A stretch of 64,000 nucleotides of DNA from Hoeflea sp. 108 (GCF_000372965.1 NZ_KB890026.1:186001-250000); one strand, 5' to 3'; numbered from the stretch's first letter, positions 27,515 to 36,914 are shown. The notes: a model not told the origin generated them from the sequence alone. Numbers and translations: made by a program.

Positions 27515-27723
27515 GTTCCGCAACGGTCACGGCAATTGCGATCGGGATCGCCATCGGCCTCTGCGCGTGCAGCGCCATCTGGATGCTGCGGAAATCCGCG
27601 CCGACGGATGCAGCGCCTGCATCCGTGTCGGAAACCGGGCGCCGAGAACATGCGGAAAAGTTCTTCGGCGGCGATCCGGAACGGACGCCGCGAGGCGGCC
27701 AGGAGATGCGGCCAAGATGGTAA
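27511..27723 (+). CDS. trbK: TrbK, putative entry-exclusion lipoprotein
   Basis: A 70-residue protein starting at a GTG inside the trbJ stop (4-base overlap). A hydrophobic N-terminus leads to a lipobox-like 'AIGLCACS', then a short polar tail 'PERTPRGGQEMRPRW'. Its size, position between trbJ and trbL, and lipobox match TrbK of Ti-type systems, where it limits entry of a second identical element. Sequence conservation in this family is low. Confidence 0.8.
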   Translation: MSSATVTAIAIGIAIGLCACSAIWMLRKSAPTDAAPASVSETGRREHAEKFFGGDPERTPRGGQEMRPRW

Positions 27724-28907
27724 CTGCCAGACAATTCGCCAGCTGCCATCTCGCATGCGCAGTGATCGGTACAATTCTGCTTGCCAGCACGCCCGTACTC
27801 GCCCAGCAGGGCTCGGTGCTGACGACGCTGGAGAACCAGGTCGTTACGGCCGCGCGCGGTTGGCAATCGACTGTGATGAACGCAGCCCGCTCATTGTTCT
27901 GGATCCTCGCCGGAATTGAAGTTGCGATCGCAGCAGTCTGGCTTGCCATAAACACCGCATCGCTCGACAGCTGGTTTGCCGAGCTGGTGCGCAGGATCAT
28001 GTTCATCGGGCTCTTCGCATTCATCCTTGACCAAGGTCCGAGTTTCGCCAAGGCGATCGTCGACAGCCTGTTCCAGATCGGCGCCAGCGGTGGATCGGCA
28101 TCTCCCGCCAACATCTTCGACGCCGGCATCCGCGTCGCCTCGAAAATGTCCCAGCAGGCAAAGTTCGGCCTGTTCGAAGACAACGCGCTGGCGATAGCCG
28201 CCGTCTTCGCCATGGTCGTGGTGGTCGTCTGTTTCAGCCTGGTCGCGGCGATCTTCGTTGCGGTCCTGGTCGAGATGTATGTCGGCCTTCTCGCCGGCAT
28301 GATCATGCTCGGCCTCGGGGGATCGTCCTTCACCAAGGATTTTGCCGTTCGTTACCTGATCTACGCCTTTTCCGTTGGCATGAAGCTCATGGCGCTGGTG
28401 ATGATCGCGCGGATCGGCTCGGAAGTGCTGATTGGACTGGCGGAAGCGCCAACGGCCAACTCCGAGAAATTCGTCACCACGCTCGCCATCGCCGGCATAG
28501 CCGTCGTCGTATTCATCATTGCCATGTATGTGCCGGCGATCCTCCAAGGGGTTGTGCAGGGAGCCTCTGTATCCGGCGGCATGGAGGCAATACGCCACGG
28601 CGGCCAGGCGGCGACCTTCGCGGCTGGTGGCGCCTTCCTTGGTGCAAGTGCCGCCACCAACGGCGCGTCCACAGCAAGTGCTGCCCGGGCGGCAGGCGCC
28701 TCCATGGCAGCCGCAGCCTTTCGCGGAATGGTTTCCGGCATTGGCAGTGCCGGATGGGCGGCTGGATCAGCCGCCAAGGACAAGGCGATCGCGTCACCAG
28801 GAGCCCATGCCGGCTCGCTGCTTGGGCTCGCCAATGCCAAGCTCGACCAGAGCAGGCCCTCGGGCAAAGCGGCACCCGCTCCGCTGCCTGCCAACGAAAA
28901 CAAGTAA
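27717..28907 (+). CDS. trbL: TrbL, polytopic mating-channel protein (VirB6 type)
   Basis: A 396-residue inner-membrane protein with about six hydrophobic segments after an N-terminal signal-like region ('ILLASTPVLAQQGSVL'). It ends in a Gly/Ala-rich tail ('AAGASMAAAAFRGMVSG') as is usual for TrbL. It forms the inner-membrane pore. The ATG at 27717 overlaps the trbK stop; trbF follows after 17 bases. Confidence 0.94.
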   Translation: MVTARQFASCHLACAVIGTILLASTPVLAQQGSVLTTLENQVVTAARGWQSTVMNAARSLFWILAGIEVAIAAVWLAINTASLDSWFAELVRRIMFIGLFAFILDQGPSFAKAIVDSLFQIGASGGSASPANIFDAGIRVASKMSQQAKFGLFEDNALAIAAVFAMVVVVVCFSLVAAIFVAVLVEMYVGLLAGMIMLGLGGSSFTKDFAVRYLIYAFSVGMKLMALVMIARIGSEVLIGLAEAPTANSEKFVTTLAIAGIAVVVFIIAMYVPAILQGVVQGASVSGGMEAIRHGGQAATFAAGGAFLGASAATNGASTASAARAAGASMAAAAFRGMVSGIGSAGWAAGSAAKDKAIASPGAHAGSLLGLANAKLDQSRPSGKAAPAPLPANENK

Positions 28908-28924
28908 TCGGAGATGAGCCTGCC

Positions 28925-29587
28925 ATGGCCGAGCGCAACCCACCAGAAAACCCTTATCTCGCCGCCCGCCAGGAATGGAACGAGCGCTATGGCTCTTATG
29001 TAAAAGCGGCGGCCGGCTGGCGTGTGGTCGGCGTCACCGGGATGGCTATGGCGGTGATCAGCTTCTCCTATGCCCTGTTTCAGAGCACCCAGGTCAAGCT
29101 CGTCCCCTACATTGTCGAAGTCGACAAGCTTGGCTCGGCGGCTCATGCGGGGTTCCCCCAGCAAATTGAGTATGCCGACGCGCGCGTTGTGCGTGCGACC
29201 CTTGGCAGCTTTGTTTCCAACTTTCGAAGTGTGAGCCCGGATGCGGTCGTGCAAAAGCAATACATTGACCGCACCTATGCCCTTTTGCGGACGTCAGACC
29301 CCGCGACCGAAAAGGTCAATGCGTGGTTCCGGTCGAATTCGCCGTTCGACAGGGCCAAGACTGCCACCGTCGCCATCGAGGTCAACAACATCGTGGCGCT
29401 CTCGGCGCAATCGTTCCAGATCGACTGGACCGAGTTTGAGCGCGATCGCAGGGGCAAGGAAACTGGCCTTCGCCGGTTCCGCGGCATCGCCACCGTGACG
29501 CTCACCGCGCCACAGGACGAGAGCGTCATCCGGCTCAACCCCATTGGTCTCTATCTCCGCGACTTCGACTGGACCGCGCAGCTGTGA
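28925..29587 (+). CDS. trbF: TrbF, inner-membrane channel scaffold (VirB8 type)
   Basis: A 220-residue protein with the TrbF start 'ERNPPENPYLAARQEWNERY', one transmembrane helix at about residues 35-55, and a periplasmic NTF2-like VirB8 domain ('VQKQYIDRTYALLRT', 'IGLYLRDFDWTAQL' at the end). It bridges TrbL with TrbG/TrbI. The stop overlaps the trbG start. Confidence 0.95.
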   Translation: MAERNPPENPYLAARQEWNERYGSYVKAAAGWRVVGVTGMAMAVISFSYALFQSTQVKLVPYIVEVDKLGSAAHAGFPQQIEYADARVVRATLGSFVSNFRSVSPDAVVQKQYIDRTYALLRTSDPATEKVNAWFRSNSPFDRAKTATVAIEVNNIVALSAQSFQIDWTEFERDRRGKETGLRRFRGIATVTLTAPQDESVIRLNPIGLYLRDFDWTAQL

Positions 29588-30447
29588 AAGGCATGGCCCC
29601 GATGAATACGACCACCTCCAGCATTACTGCGCGCGCCATCGCCGTCGCGCTTGCCGCCACGTTCGCTGCGGCTCCGATCTTCTCATTGCGAGCCCGTGCC
29701 GAAGGCATGAGTGCCAACGAGCAAAAAGGCACCGGAATTTCCGGGCAGTGGCGTGGGAAAAGGGGTCTCGTCACCAAGGGCACCGATGGCAAGGTGATTT
29801 TTCTCTTTGGCGAGATCCAGCCGTCGGTCGTCTGCTCGCCCTTGCAGGTCTGCGATATCGAGCTTCAGCCTGGAGAGGCAGTACGCGACGTGCTGGTCGG
29901 CGATACTGTCCGCTGGAAGATTGAACCTGCGACCTCCGGTGCGATCGGGGGACAGGCGATCCATCTGATCGTCAAGCCATCCGAGCCCGATCTTGTCACC
30001 TCAATGGTGGTGACAACCTCACGGCGCACCTACCATATCCAGCTCAAATCGCATCATAGCCAATACATGGCGCGTGTCGGCTTCGAGTATCCGGAAGATG
30101 TCACCTCGAAGCTGACTGACATGAACGCGCGGCTCGAGGCGAGCATCATTCCAGGTGCGGGCGTTCCAGCCGAGCGGCTGAACTTTGGCTACACGGTCTC
30201 CGGTAATGCGCGCTGGCGGCCGACACGTGTATATTCCGATGGAACCAAGACCTACATCCAGTTTCCGCGATCAATCTCCGGGCAAGACGCTCCCGTGCTG
30301 TTCGTCGTCTCTGGAGGCGAGAACCGCGTCGTCAATTATCGGATGAAAGGCGATATGATGGTGGTCGACTATCACCTCGAACGCGCCGTTCTCATCTCAG
30401 GCGTGGGCTGGAGGCAGGACAAGATCACCATAAGGCGAGGACGCTAA
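29584..30447 (+). CDS. trbG: TrbG, outer-membrane channel protein (VirB9 type)
   Basis: A secreted VirB9-family protein, 287 residues from the GTG at 29584. ATGs at 29593 and 29602 would shorten it by three or six residues. The signal peptide ends near 'LRARAEG'. Family blocks include 'GDTVRWKIEPATSG', 'RRTYHIQLKSHHSQYMARV', 'NFGYTVSGNARWRPTRVYSD' and 'TYIQFP'. Part of the outer-membrane core with TrbH and TrbI. Confidence 0.94.
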   Translation: MKGMAPMNTTTSSITARAIAVALAATFAAAPIFSLRARAEGMSANEQKGTGISGQWRGKRGLVTKGTDGKVIFLFGEIQPSVVCSPLQVCDIELQPGEAVRDVLVGDTVRWKIEPATSGAIGGQAIHLIVKPSEPDLVTSMVVTTSRRTYHIQLKSHHSQYMARVGFEYPEDVTSKLTDMNARLEASIIPGAGVPAERLNFGYTVSGNARWRPTRVYSDGTKTYIQFPRSISGQDAPVLFVVSGGENRVVNYRMKGDMMVVDYHLERAVLISGVGWRQDKITIRRGR

Positions 30448-30448
30448 G

Positions 30449-30880
30449 ATGCGCCACGTCCTGGCTGTTCTGTCGCTATGGTCTGCTGTTGCCGGTTGCC
30501 AAGCCCCTACAACCGATCGGCTTGTCGCCAGTTCGGCACCGCCCGAAATTTCTGGGTCCGCCGCCAGCGCTATTGCGGGCGACATGGTTACGAAACTTGC
30601 CGAACAGATAGGGCCCGGAAACAACACCATCATATTGAAACCCGATAGCTCACCGTTCGGTCAGGCACTCGAGATCGCGCTGAAAAGCTGGGGTTATGCG
30701 GTCGCCACCGATCAGAAGACGGAGGGCAAGACGATCCCGCTCGCCTATGTCATGGACATCTATGAAGGCCAGGTCCTGGTACGCATGTCGACAACTAACG
30801 TCGAACTCGGACGTGCCTACGAGACAACAATGTCAGGCGCGTCCCCGGCGAGTCCGCTCTCTGTCATGCGTCGTGGATAG
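30449..30880 (+). CDS. trbH: TrbH, mating-channel lipoprotein
   Basis: A 143-residue lipoprotein with a lipobox in 'SLWSAVAGCQAP'. It starts one base after trbG stops and ends 13 bases before trbI. Size, lipid signal and position match TrbH (VirB7-like), which stabilises the outer-membrane ring. The mature part is moderately polar and has no other recognised motif. Confidence 0.88.
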   Translation: MRHVLAVLSLWSAVAGCQAPTTDRLVASSAPPEISGSAASAIAGDMVTKLAEQIGPGNNTIILKPDSSPFGQALEIALKSWGYAVATDQKTEGKTIPLAYVMDIYEGQVLVRMSTTNVELGRAYETTMSGASPASPLSVMRRG

Positions 30881-30893
30881 GGGAGGGACAAGC

Positions 30894-32204
30894 ATGGTGC
30901 AATCCTTAAAACTCGGCGGTACGCCAAACCAGGAGAACGGCTCCGGCATTCAGCGCCTCAACAGGTTGCCGGTGGTTGCCGCAGTCGTACTCGTCCTGCT
31001 CTTCTTCGCCGTCATCATCTTTGGATTGACGTCGCGTGGCCTGCTCTTTCGCAGCGACGATGGCATCGACGCTGCCTCGAACAACCCGGCATCGACATAT
31101 GCCGAGCAGCTGAAGCGCGGAGTGTCGGATGGCATTATTGGAGACCCCGCCGAGGTGAACACGCCCCCACCGGCGCCACCAGTGCCGGCTCAAGTAGCAG
31201 CGCAGGTGGCCGAGAACCCTTTCGAAACAAGGCACGATCGCCAAGATCAATCGCCTGAGCAGGGTGAACCCGAGAAAGCCTGGAAGGCCCGTTTAGAACG
31301 TGAACAGCGAGAGCAGTACATTCGTGAACGCCATCGCCAGAAAATGGCTCGCCTGCAGGCCAGTGATGCTGCCTACGACTCGCCTCTCGCAGTCAGCCTG
31401 AACAATCTCGAAGCACCCGATGCAAACGAAAAACAGAACCCCGGAAACGCATCGGCAATATCAGCCAGACCTGCTGCGGCCGGCGATCTCTATGCTGCAG
31501 CCATTCAGGCAGGTATCGGCGGCCAGAACCTCGATCCGAATGGCCAGCGTGCCAAGACTGATTTCTTCAATGCTGACATGAGAGATCTCGGCTACCTGCC
31601 GAACAGGCTGGTTCATCAGCAATCTGTCTATGAGCTGAAACGCGGCTCGGTGATACCCGCAACGTTGATCACCGGGATCAATTCCGACCTGCCGGGCCGC
31701 ATCACCGCCCAGGTCAGCCAAAACGTCTATGACAGCGCCACCGGCCACCGTCTGCTCGTTCCACAAGGCACGAAGCTATTTGGCCGCTATGACAGCAATG
31801 TTTCATTCGGCCAGTCGCGCGTGCTCGCAGTCTGGACCGACGTCATCTTTCCGAACGGGGCAACATTGCAGATCGGCGGCATGGCAGGCACGGATGCGCA
31901 AGGCAATGGTGGATTCAAGGACAAGGTCGACAACCACTATTTCAAGACATTCGGCTCAGCGATCCTGCTCGCAATCATCGGCACTGGCATCGACATGGCA
32001 GTTCCGCAATCATCTACAAGCTCAAACCAGAACAATGCATCAGATGCAGCGCGCCGGAATTTCGCCGAGACCTTTGGGCGGCTGGCAGAGCGCACCATCA
32101 GCAAGAACCTCGACGTGCAGCCGACCCTCGAAATCCGACCGGGTTACAAGTTCAACATCCTTGTTGACCAGGACATAGTCTTTCCTGGGGCCTATCGAGG
32201 CTGA
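30894..32204 (+). CDS. trbI: TrbI, mating-channel core protein (VirB10 type)
   Basis: A 436-residue protein with a cytoplasmic N-terminus, one transmembrane helix ('PVVAAVVLVLLFFAVIIFGL'), a Pro-rich periplasmic stretch ('NTPPPAPPVPAQ'), and a C-terminal VirB10 barrel ('VYELKRGSVIPATLITGINS', 'PQGTKLFGRYDS', 'FNILVDQDIVFPG'). The ATG at 30894 has GGGGAGGGAC upstream. Last gene of the trb operon. Confidence 0.95.
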   Translation: MVQSLKLGGTPNQENGSGIQRLNRLPVVAAVVLVLLFFAVIIFGLTSRGLLFRSDDGIDAASNNPASTYAEQLKRGVSDGIIGDPAEVNTPPPAPPVPAQVAAQVAENPFETRHDRQDQSPEQGEPEKAWKARLEREQREQYIRERHRQKMARLQASDAAYDSPLAVSLNNLEAPDANEKQNPGNASAISARPAAAGDLYAAAIQAGIGGQNLDPNGQRAKTDFFNADMRDLGYLPNRLVHQQSVYELKRGSVIPATLITGINSDLPGRITAQVSQNVYDSATGHRLLVPQGTKLFGRYDSNVSFGQSRVLAVWTDVIFPNGATLQIGGMAGTDAQGNGGFKDKVDNHYFKTFGSAILLAIIGTGIDMAVPQSSTSSNQNNASDAARRNFAETFGRLAERTISKNLDVQPTLEIRPGYKFNILVDQDIVFPGAYRG

Positions 32205-32448
32205 GATCCGCGGCCGCAAATCAAAAGTGGCTGTCCTTGCAAATTCCCATTTGGAAGAGAGCTAAGCCCGCCCTATGCGCCTCAGGCCATCACTTCTCCC
32301 AGCACATCCCATGGTATGGGCCAAATATTCGGGACGATCATCAATCCTCAAATTGTGCGATTGCATAGCTTTTTCTATCCGGTACCTCGGTTGTTGCTGA
32401 AAGTCGTTACCCGCGCAACGCAACAATCTCTGATCCCGGAGAATTCAT

Positions 32449-33156
32449 TTGGACGGACAGATCACGGCGCTTATCGATGCGCTTGACATTTCGAAGGATC
32501 AGCGATCGATCCGCGGAGCGTTAAAGTCATTCTCGCTTGCATGCGGCTACGAACGCTTTGCCTACTTCGAGATAACGTCAAAGGAGATTTCAACGATCAA
32601 CAGCTATCCGCTTGAGTGGCAGCATGACTATCTGCGGAACCAGTTTGCACGTATCGATCCAGTCGTAACGACCGCCAAGCGCCTTATGCAAATGTTCACC
32701 TGGTCCGTCCAGGACTGGCCAAGTCGCTGTCTGACGACCGAGGAAAAGCGGTTTCGTTCCATGGCCAAGGAGTACGGACTATGCTCAGGATTGTCTATTC
32801 CGGTGCTTGGCAGCTACGGCAGCATCCTGATGCTGTCACTCACCTCTGCGAGGCAGAAAAGCCTGCTTCCCACGTCTGCCAATGTAGCGCGCGCGGAACA
32901 GGCAGTTCTGTACGTTCACCATCGGCTTCGAGCCATCAGCGACAGCGATCTCATGAGTTGCTCGCTGACCCTTACATCTCAAGAGGCGGTATGCTTGAAG
33001 TGGGCAGCGAAGGGTAAGTACATGCGAGAAATCTCGATAATCACAAACCTTCAATACCGAACAGTTCAGTTTTATCTCGACAATGCCCGCAAGAAACTTG
33101 ATGCGGCCAATTTGGTACAGGCCGTTTCGATCGCGAAAGATAAGGGAATTATCTGA
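32449..33156 (+). CDS. traR: TraR-like quorum-sensing regulator (LuxR family)
   Basis: A 235-residue LuxR-type activator starting at TTG with GGAG 7 bases upstream. The autoinducer domain keeps Tyr53, Trp57 and Asp70 in the same numbering as TraR of Ti plasmids ('SYPLEWQHDYLRNQFARIDP'), and 'FTWSVQDW' also matches. The C-terminal HTH runs 'LTSQEAVCLKWAAKGK' to 'RTVQFYLDNARKKL'. In relatives it turns on transfer genes when bound to acyl-homoserine lactone. It directly follows trbI; no TraM antiactivator is visible. Confidence 0.9.
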   Translation: MDGQITALIDALDISKDQRSIRGALKSFSLACGYERFAYFEITSKEISTINSYPLEWQHDYLRNQFARIDPVVTTAKRLMQMFTWSVQDWPSRCLTTEEKRFRSMAKEYGLCSGLSIPVLGSYGSILMLSLTSARQKSLLPTSANVARAEQAVLYVHHRLRAISDSDLMSCSLTLTSQEAVCLKWAAKGKYMREISIITNLQYRTVQFYLDNARKKLDAANLVQAVSIAKDKGII

Positions 33157-33382
33157 CGATATGCACGCTGCGTCGGCATATACGGGCCTGATTTACGTAA
33201 TTCATTACCCACGCAGTGAACCAGAAAATTTGGAAGGCAGAAACTGAACTGACGGTCCTGGCCATCGCATCAGGCTTAGTGAGGTTGCATTTGCATTCAC
33301 TAGCTCAAGGACATTCTTCCTGACGTGTTGACTCTATTTGCCACTCGTTCGAGTAATGCGCTGTCAAACGAGGGCGGTACAA

Positions 33383-33862
33383 ATGGCTGACGAGAACAAT
33401 ACACCGGCTGCGGCCGGCGAACCCACTGAGGGAACTGCTGCTGCAAAGCAGAAGACACCGAGGCGCAAGAAAACTGCGGCCGCGACCATTCATGCTGCAC
33501 CGAAAGCAGCACCAGCAAAAACGCAGAGCACCAAACGCAAGATATACAGCGGAAGTGAGAAAGCCGATCTACTCAAGGCAATCAGCGCACAAATCGCTGA
33601 AGGCAAGGGCCCGCTGCGAGAGGTAGTCAAGGGCGCAGGAATCTCAATGCAGACCTACTATCTGTGGCAGCGCCATGAAAAGCCTGTCGCCAAGAAAAAT
33701 GGGAAACCCGCTGCTTCAAAGGTTGCAAAGGCTTCTTCAGGCGGCCACGAGCTGGCCGAGTTGGTTCAGCTCGAAGCGGAGAACCAGCGGCTTCGTTTAC
33801 TTCTGGCCGAAAAGTTGCGGGCGGAAAATCTCGAGTTGCGCAAAAGGCTTGGAATGAACTAG
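33383..33862 (+). CDS. syrB: SyrB-like transcriptional regulator
   Basis: A 159-residue protein with a low-complexity Ala/Lys/Pro-rich N-terminus, then 'KRKIYSGSEKADLLKAISAQ' and 'VVKGAGISMQTYYLWQRH' (HTH-like, similar to transposase-type helix-turn-helix), and a leucine-rich C-terminal coil ('LEAENQRLRLLLAEKLRAEN'). This matches SyrB of Sinorhizobium, a regulator of syrM and symbiotic functions. The ATG at 33383 has a GAGGGCGG site. Confidence 0.75.
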   Translation: MADENNTPAAAGEPTEGTAAAKQKTPRRKKTAAATIHAAPKAAPAKTQSTKRKIYSGSEKADLLKAISAQIAEGKGPLREVVKGAGISMQTYYLWQRHEKPVAKKNGKPAASKVAKASSGGHELAELVQLEAENQRLRLLLAEKLRAENLELRKRLGMN

Positions 33863-34040
33863 AGCGTTCGCGACTAGCTTATTGAGTTGCGACGTCTTTT
33901 GACGACGCGCAGCAACTTTGGTGAGTGGCACTGCCATTTACGCTGTCCGTTGCCGCGGACAGCCGCCTGCTGTATGTCCAAATCAGGTGGCAAGGCGCTG
34001 ACGAGCGGTTGCCACTTTGGAAAGTTACCTGGAATTGATC

Positions 34041-34631
34041 ATGAAGACGCCACAGCGGAAATTCGTTGTCGAGTTCAAATCGCCTCGGCGCCGGACAAAG
34101 GCACAGACAAACTCGATTTGGGACGACACTGATCTGAAGGCGTTGACCAGGGAAGTCGAAGATCTGCACCCCAATCTGGCTCTTCCGGGCCACGAGCCCG
34201 ATACCGTCATCGCAGGTGCAGTGACGTTACCCGAAGCGTTCGAGGCTGCAGACGAAGCAGACGCTGCCGCTGACGTTGTTCAAACTACCAGCACAGCAAC
34301 TGGTATTTTGGCGACTGACGGGTTGCCCGACGCTGATACCGAACATCCCGAGGCTGCATCGTTGGCGGCAGTGCAAGAAAATGTACGCTCAACGAAACCT
34401 CGTTTGAAATCGCAGGGTCCTGCTAAAAGGCGTGTCGAACGCAGCCAACGGTCGAAGCGAGCCAGCGATTATCAGAGCGCAAAAACCACGCCTGTCGCAG
34501 GATCAGTTTCGTCGGATGAACTTGCAGCTCTTGAGGTAGAGAACAAGCGCCTGAAACAATTACTGGCCGAGCACCTTCGATTCCAGAACGTACAACTCAC
34601 GCAGATGCTGTCACGGTTTGGTCCCAACTAA
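34041..34631 (+). CDS. SyrB-associated protein with shared C-terminal coil
   Basis: A 196-residue protein beginning 'MKTPQRKFVVEFKSPRRRTK' and 'NSIWDDTDLKALTREVEDL', a pattern I associate with rhizobial symbiotic-plasmid proteins next to syrB. The middle is acidic and low-complexity. The end, 'LEVENKRLKQLLAEHLRFQN', strongly resembles the SyrB C-terminal coil, so the two may pair through it. The ATG at 34041 is preferred over an upstream in-frame ATG because only the shorter form matches the family start. Function unknown. Confidence 0.65.
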   Translation: MKTPQRKFVVEFKSPRRRTKAQTNSIWDDTDLKALTREVEDLHPNLALPGHEPDTVIAGAVTLPEAFEAADEADAAADVVQTTSTATGILATDGLPDADTEHPEAASLAAVQENVRSTKPRLKSQGPAKRRVERSQRSKRASDYQSAKTTPVAGSVSSDELAALEVENKRLKQLLAEHLRFQNVQLTQMLSRFGPN

Positions 34632-34930
34632 GCTCTGCCCATGAGCCTTATATGACCGTTGCGGCGCCGCTGGTCGCGAAATAAAAACTGCTGGTTTGCA
34701 GCGGGAAAAGTCTGCCGGAAATCAGTTGAAATACGCCTGATTTAGCCGCTGTATGAGTCGTCACGGCGATGGATCTTGCCCCCATCATAGTGACGAAGAC
34801 CTCCGCTTTTGGCCGCCATCGCATAGTCGTCTATTCTGAAAGTCCGGCAATCGCCAAATGTGGCGAGTGACGTGTACGCTTTCCTCGATCAAATTCTTCA
34901 TCCAGCTCGATGTTGCGATGGAGAAGAGTG

Positions 34931-35887
34931 ATGACAGGGCTCGCGAAATCGTATCCCGACCCGATTCAGCCAAATGTTGTCCAACACGACGGAAAGGGTC
35001 GGGCCTGTGCACATCACGGCGAACTGATTCAGGGCGTATTCCAGGATGAAACGGGACGGCTGCACCGCGGACTGGTCACGCTTCCACTGCGCAACATGGG
35101 CTCTCACGCAATCTTTCAGAGAGCTGACCGGCAAGGGGTCAGCGTGGTTCCGCCGGAAAAGACCAAGGCGGCAAAGGCAGCGCTCCTCACTCTGAGGCAT
35201 TTGGACCGCCAAAATCAGGGCGGCCTTCTCACGGTGGAAGGCACAATTCCTGTAGGCCATGGATATGGCTCCTCCACGGCCGATGTCGTTGCATCGATAC
35301 GCGCTGTCGCCGATGCATTTACGACGATGCTTCGACCTTCGGTTGTCTCACGTTTGGCGGTCGAAGCCGAGATAGCAAGCGACGCCATAGCCTATGAGGA
35401 CCAGGCTGTTCTGTTTGCCCAGCGCGAAGGCACGGTGATCGAGCATTTCGGTGACGCCTTGCCGCCGCTCTGGGTCATAGGCTTCAAGGCAAATGGCGGG
35501 CAACCGGTCGATACGCTCGTTTTGCCTCCTGCTCGCTATTCAGGCGAAGAGATCCAGACTTTTGCAATGTTGAGAGGGTTGGCAGCCCGCGCAATAAGGC
35601 ATCAGGACCCATATCTGTTGGGTCAGGCAGCCAGCCTCAGTGCAAAGATCAGTCAACGTCATCTCGCCAAGGACCAATTCGAAACTGCCATTGGCATTGC
35701 GAACGCGTATCGGGCCTGCGGAGTGCAAGTCGCCCATAGCGGATCTCTGATCGGTATTCTCTTGGACGCTACGGCATACGGCCTGGCCGACGCTAGCCGC
35801 AACATTGCAGAAGCAGCCGTCGCAGTCGGTTTCAGAGACGTTTCAGTGCAGCCGATCTACCCGAGAGGAGGGGCAGATGAGCATTGA
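34931..35887 (+). CDS. GHMP-family kinase, PduX (threonine kinase)-like
   Basis: A 318-residue GHMP kinase with 'AHHGELIQGVF' near the N-terminus and the ATP loop 'PVGHGYGSSTADVVASI' (residues 108-124). The C-terminal domain holds 'VQVAHSGSLIGILLD'. The 'HHGELIQG' start is that of PduX-type L-threonine kinases and related serine or threonine O-kinases. GGAGAAGAG precedes the ATG at 34931. It overlaps the PLP enzyme gene by 11 bases. Probably makes an O-phospho amino acid for that enzyme. Confidence 0.8.
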   Translation: MTGLAKSYPDPIQPNVVQHDGKGRACAHHGELIQGVFQDETGRLHRGLVTLPLRNMGSHAIFQRADRQGVSVVPPEKTKAAKAALLTLRHLDRQNQGGLLTVEGTIPVGHGYGSSTADVVASIRAVADAFTTMLRPSVVSRLAVEAEIASDAIAYEDQAVLFAQREGTVIEHFGDALPPLWVIGFKANGGQPVDTLVLPPARYSGEEIQTFAMLRGLAARAIRHQDPYLLGQAASLSAKISQRHLAKDQFETAIGIANAYRACGVQVAHSGSLIGILLDATAYGLADASRNIAEAAVAVGFRDVSVQPIYPRGGADEH

Positions 35888-36914
35888 CGCAGACTATTTC
35901 AGGGCGCTCGAGACGCCCCGAATGGCCCGGTTGGCCGACAACCTTGTCGGGGCAGCCTTTCCGTTGATGAAACTGATGCCAGCCCGTTTCATCCTCGACC
36001 GGGCTGAAGCAGCAGGCGAGCTCAAAAGCGGAGCGCATGTAGTCGAAACAACATCGGGCACATTTGGCATGGCGGTGGCGCTTCTCACCGCAGCCCGCGG
36101 CTATCGACTGACATTGGTCACCGCCTCAAGCCTGATGGACCCTAAGTACCAGGCGCGACTTCAGCGCCTTGGTTCTGAAGTCATCGCCCTCGACGATCCC
36201 CGAGGCGATGGCAATCAGACCGGTCGGCTCGAAAGTCTGAACACCATACTGCGAAAGGAGACGGACGCCTTCTGGACCCGCCAGTATGACAGCGACGGGA
36301 ACTGGCTCGCATACGCGCGTCTAGCCGATCTTTTTGTGCGCGCAATGGGCCAGATAGACTGCCTTGTCGGATGCATCGGTACCGGAGGGTCACTTTGCGG
36401 AACCGGCACGTTCTTGCGATCTGTGTTTCCGGATCTCAAGATCATTGGCGTCGACACGCATCGCAGCATCCTGTTTGGACAGCCGCTCGGAAAACGCGTT
36501 CTCAGGGGCCTGGGAAACAGCGTTCTTCCCAGGAATGTTCGCCACGAGCTCATAGACGAGATTCACTGGGTTGGGGCTTACCCGGCATTTCATGCTGCCC
36601 ACCGTCTGTTTCGACAGCATGGAATGTTCATGGGCCCAACCAGCGGTGCCGCAGCCCTTGTCGGTCAGTGGGTGAGCAAAACCTCTCCCGATGCGCGGGT
36701 CGCCGTGATCTTGCCGGATGAAGGCCATCGGCATGCAGACACAGTTTACAGCGACATTTGGCTCGCCACCTTGCCTGGTTGGAGGACCCCAGCATCCAGC
36801 GCGCCCACAAGAATCTCCAGGATCGAACCCAGACCAGAGACTGCGTGGACACGTTTTGACTGGGGGCGGCGCAGCCTTGATGACGTGTTGCGCCTCCAGC
36901 AGACCGACGGCTGA
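35877..36914 (+). CDS. Cysteine-synthase-like PLP enzyme (fold type II)
   Basis: A 345-residue protein of the CysK/CBS family. The PLP lysine is most likely Lys32 in 'FPLMKLMPARF', where the usual VKDRPA reads MKLMPA. Other marks are 'ETTSGTFGMAVAL' (TSGNTG loop) and 'GTGGSLCGTG' (phosphate loop). The loss of the usual Asp-Arg after the lysine suggests a changed substrate, such as an O-phospho amino acid from the adjacent kinase. GAGGAGGGG precedes the ATG. The arrangement recalls rhizobial y4xO-y4xP genes (from memory, unverified). Confidence 0.8.
   Translation: MSIDADYFRALETPRMARLADNLVGAAFPLMKLMPARFILDRAEAAGELKSGAHVVETTSGTFGMAVALLTAARGYRLTLVTASSLMDPKYQARLQRLGSEVIALDDPRGDGNQTGRLESLNTILRKETDAFWTRQYDSDGNWLAYARLADLFVRAMGQIDCLVGCIGTGGSLCGTGTFLRSVFPDLKIIGVDTHRSILFGQPLGKRVLRGLGNSVLPRNVRHELIDEIHWVGAYPAFHAAHRLFRQHGMFMGPTSGAAALVGQWVSKTSPDARVAVILPDEGHRHADTVYSDIWLATLPGWRTPASSAPTRISRIEPRPETAWTRFDWGRRSLDDVLRLQQTDG

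Noticed and set aside
33159..33181. ATATGC-N11-GCATAT inverted repeat after traR as a tra box
   Set aside because: It lies downstream of traR, the spacing differs from the 18-base tra box, and no promoter is evident.
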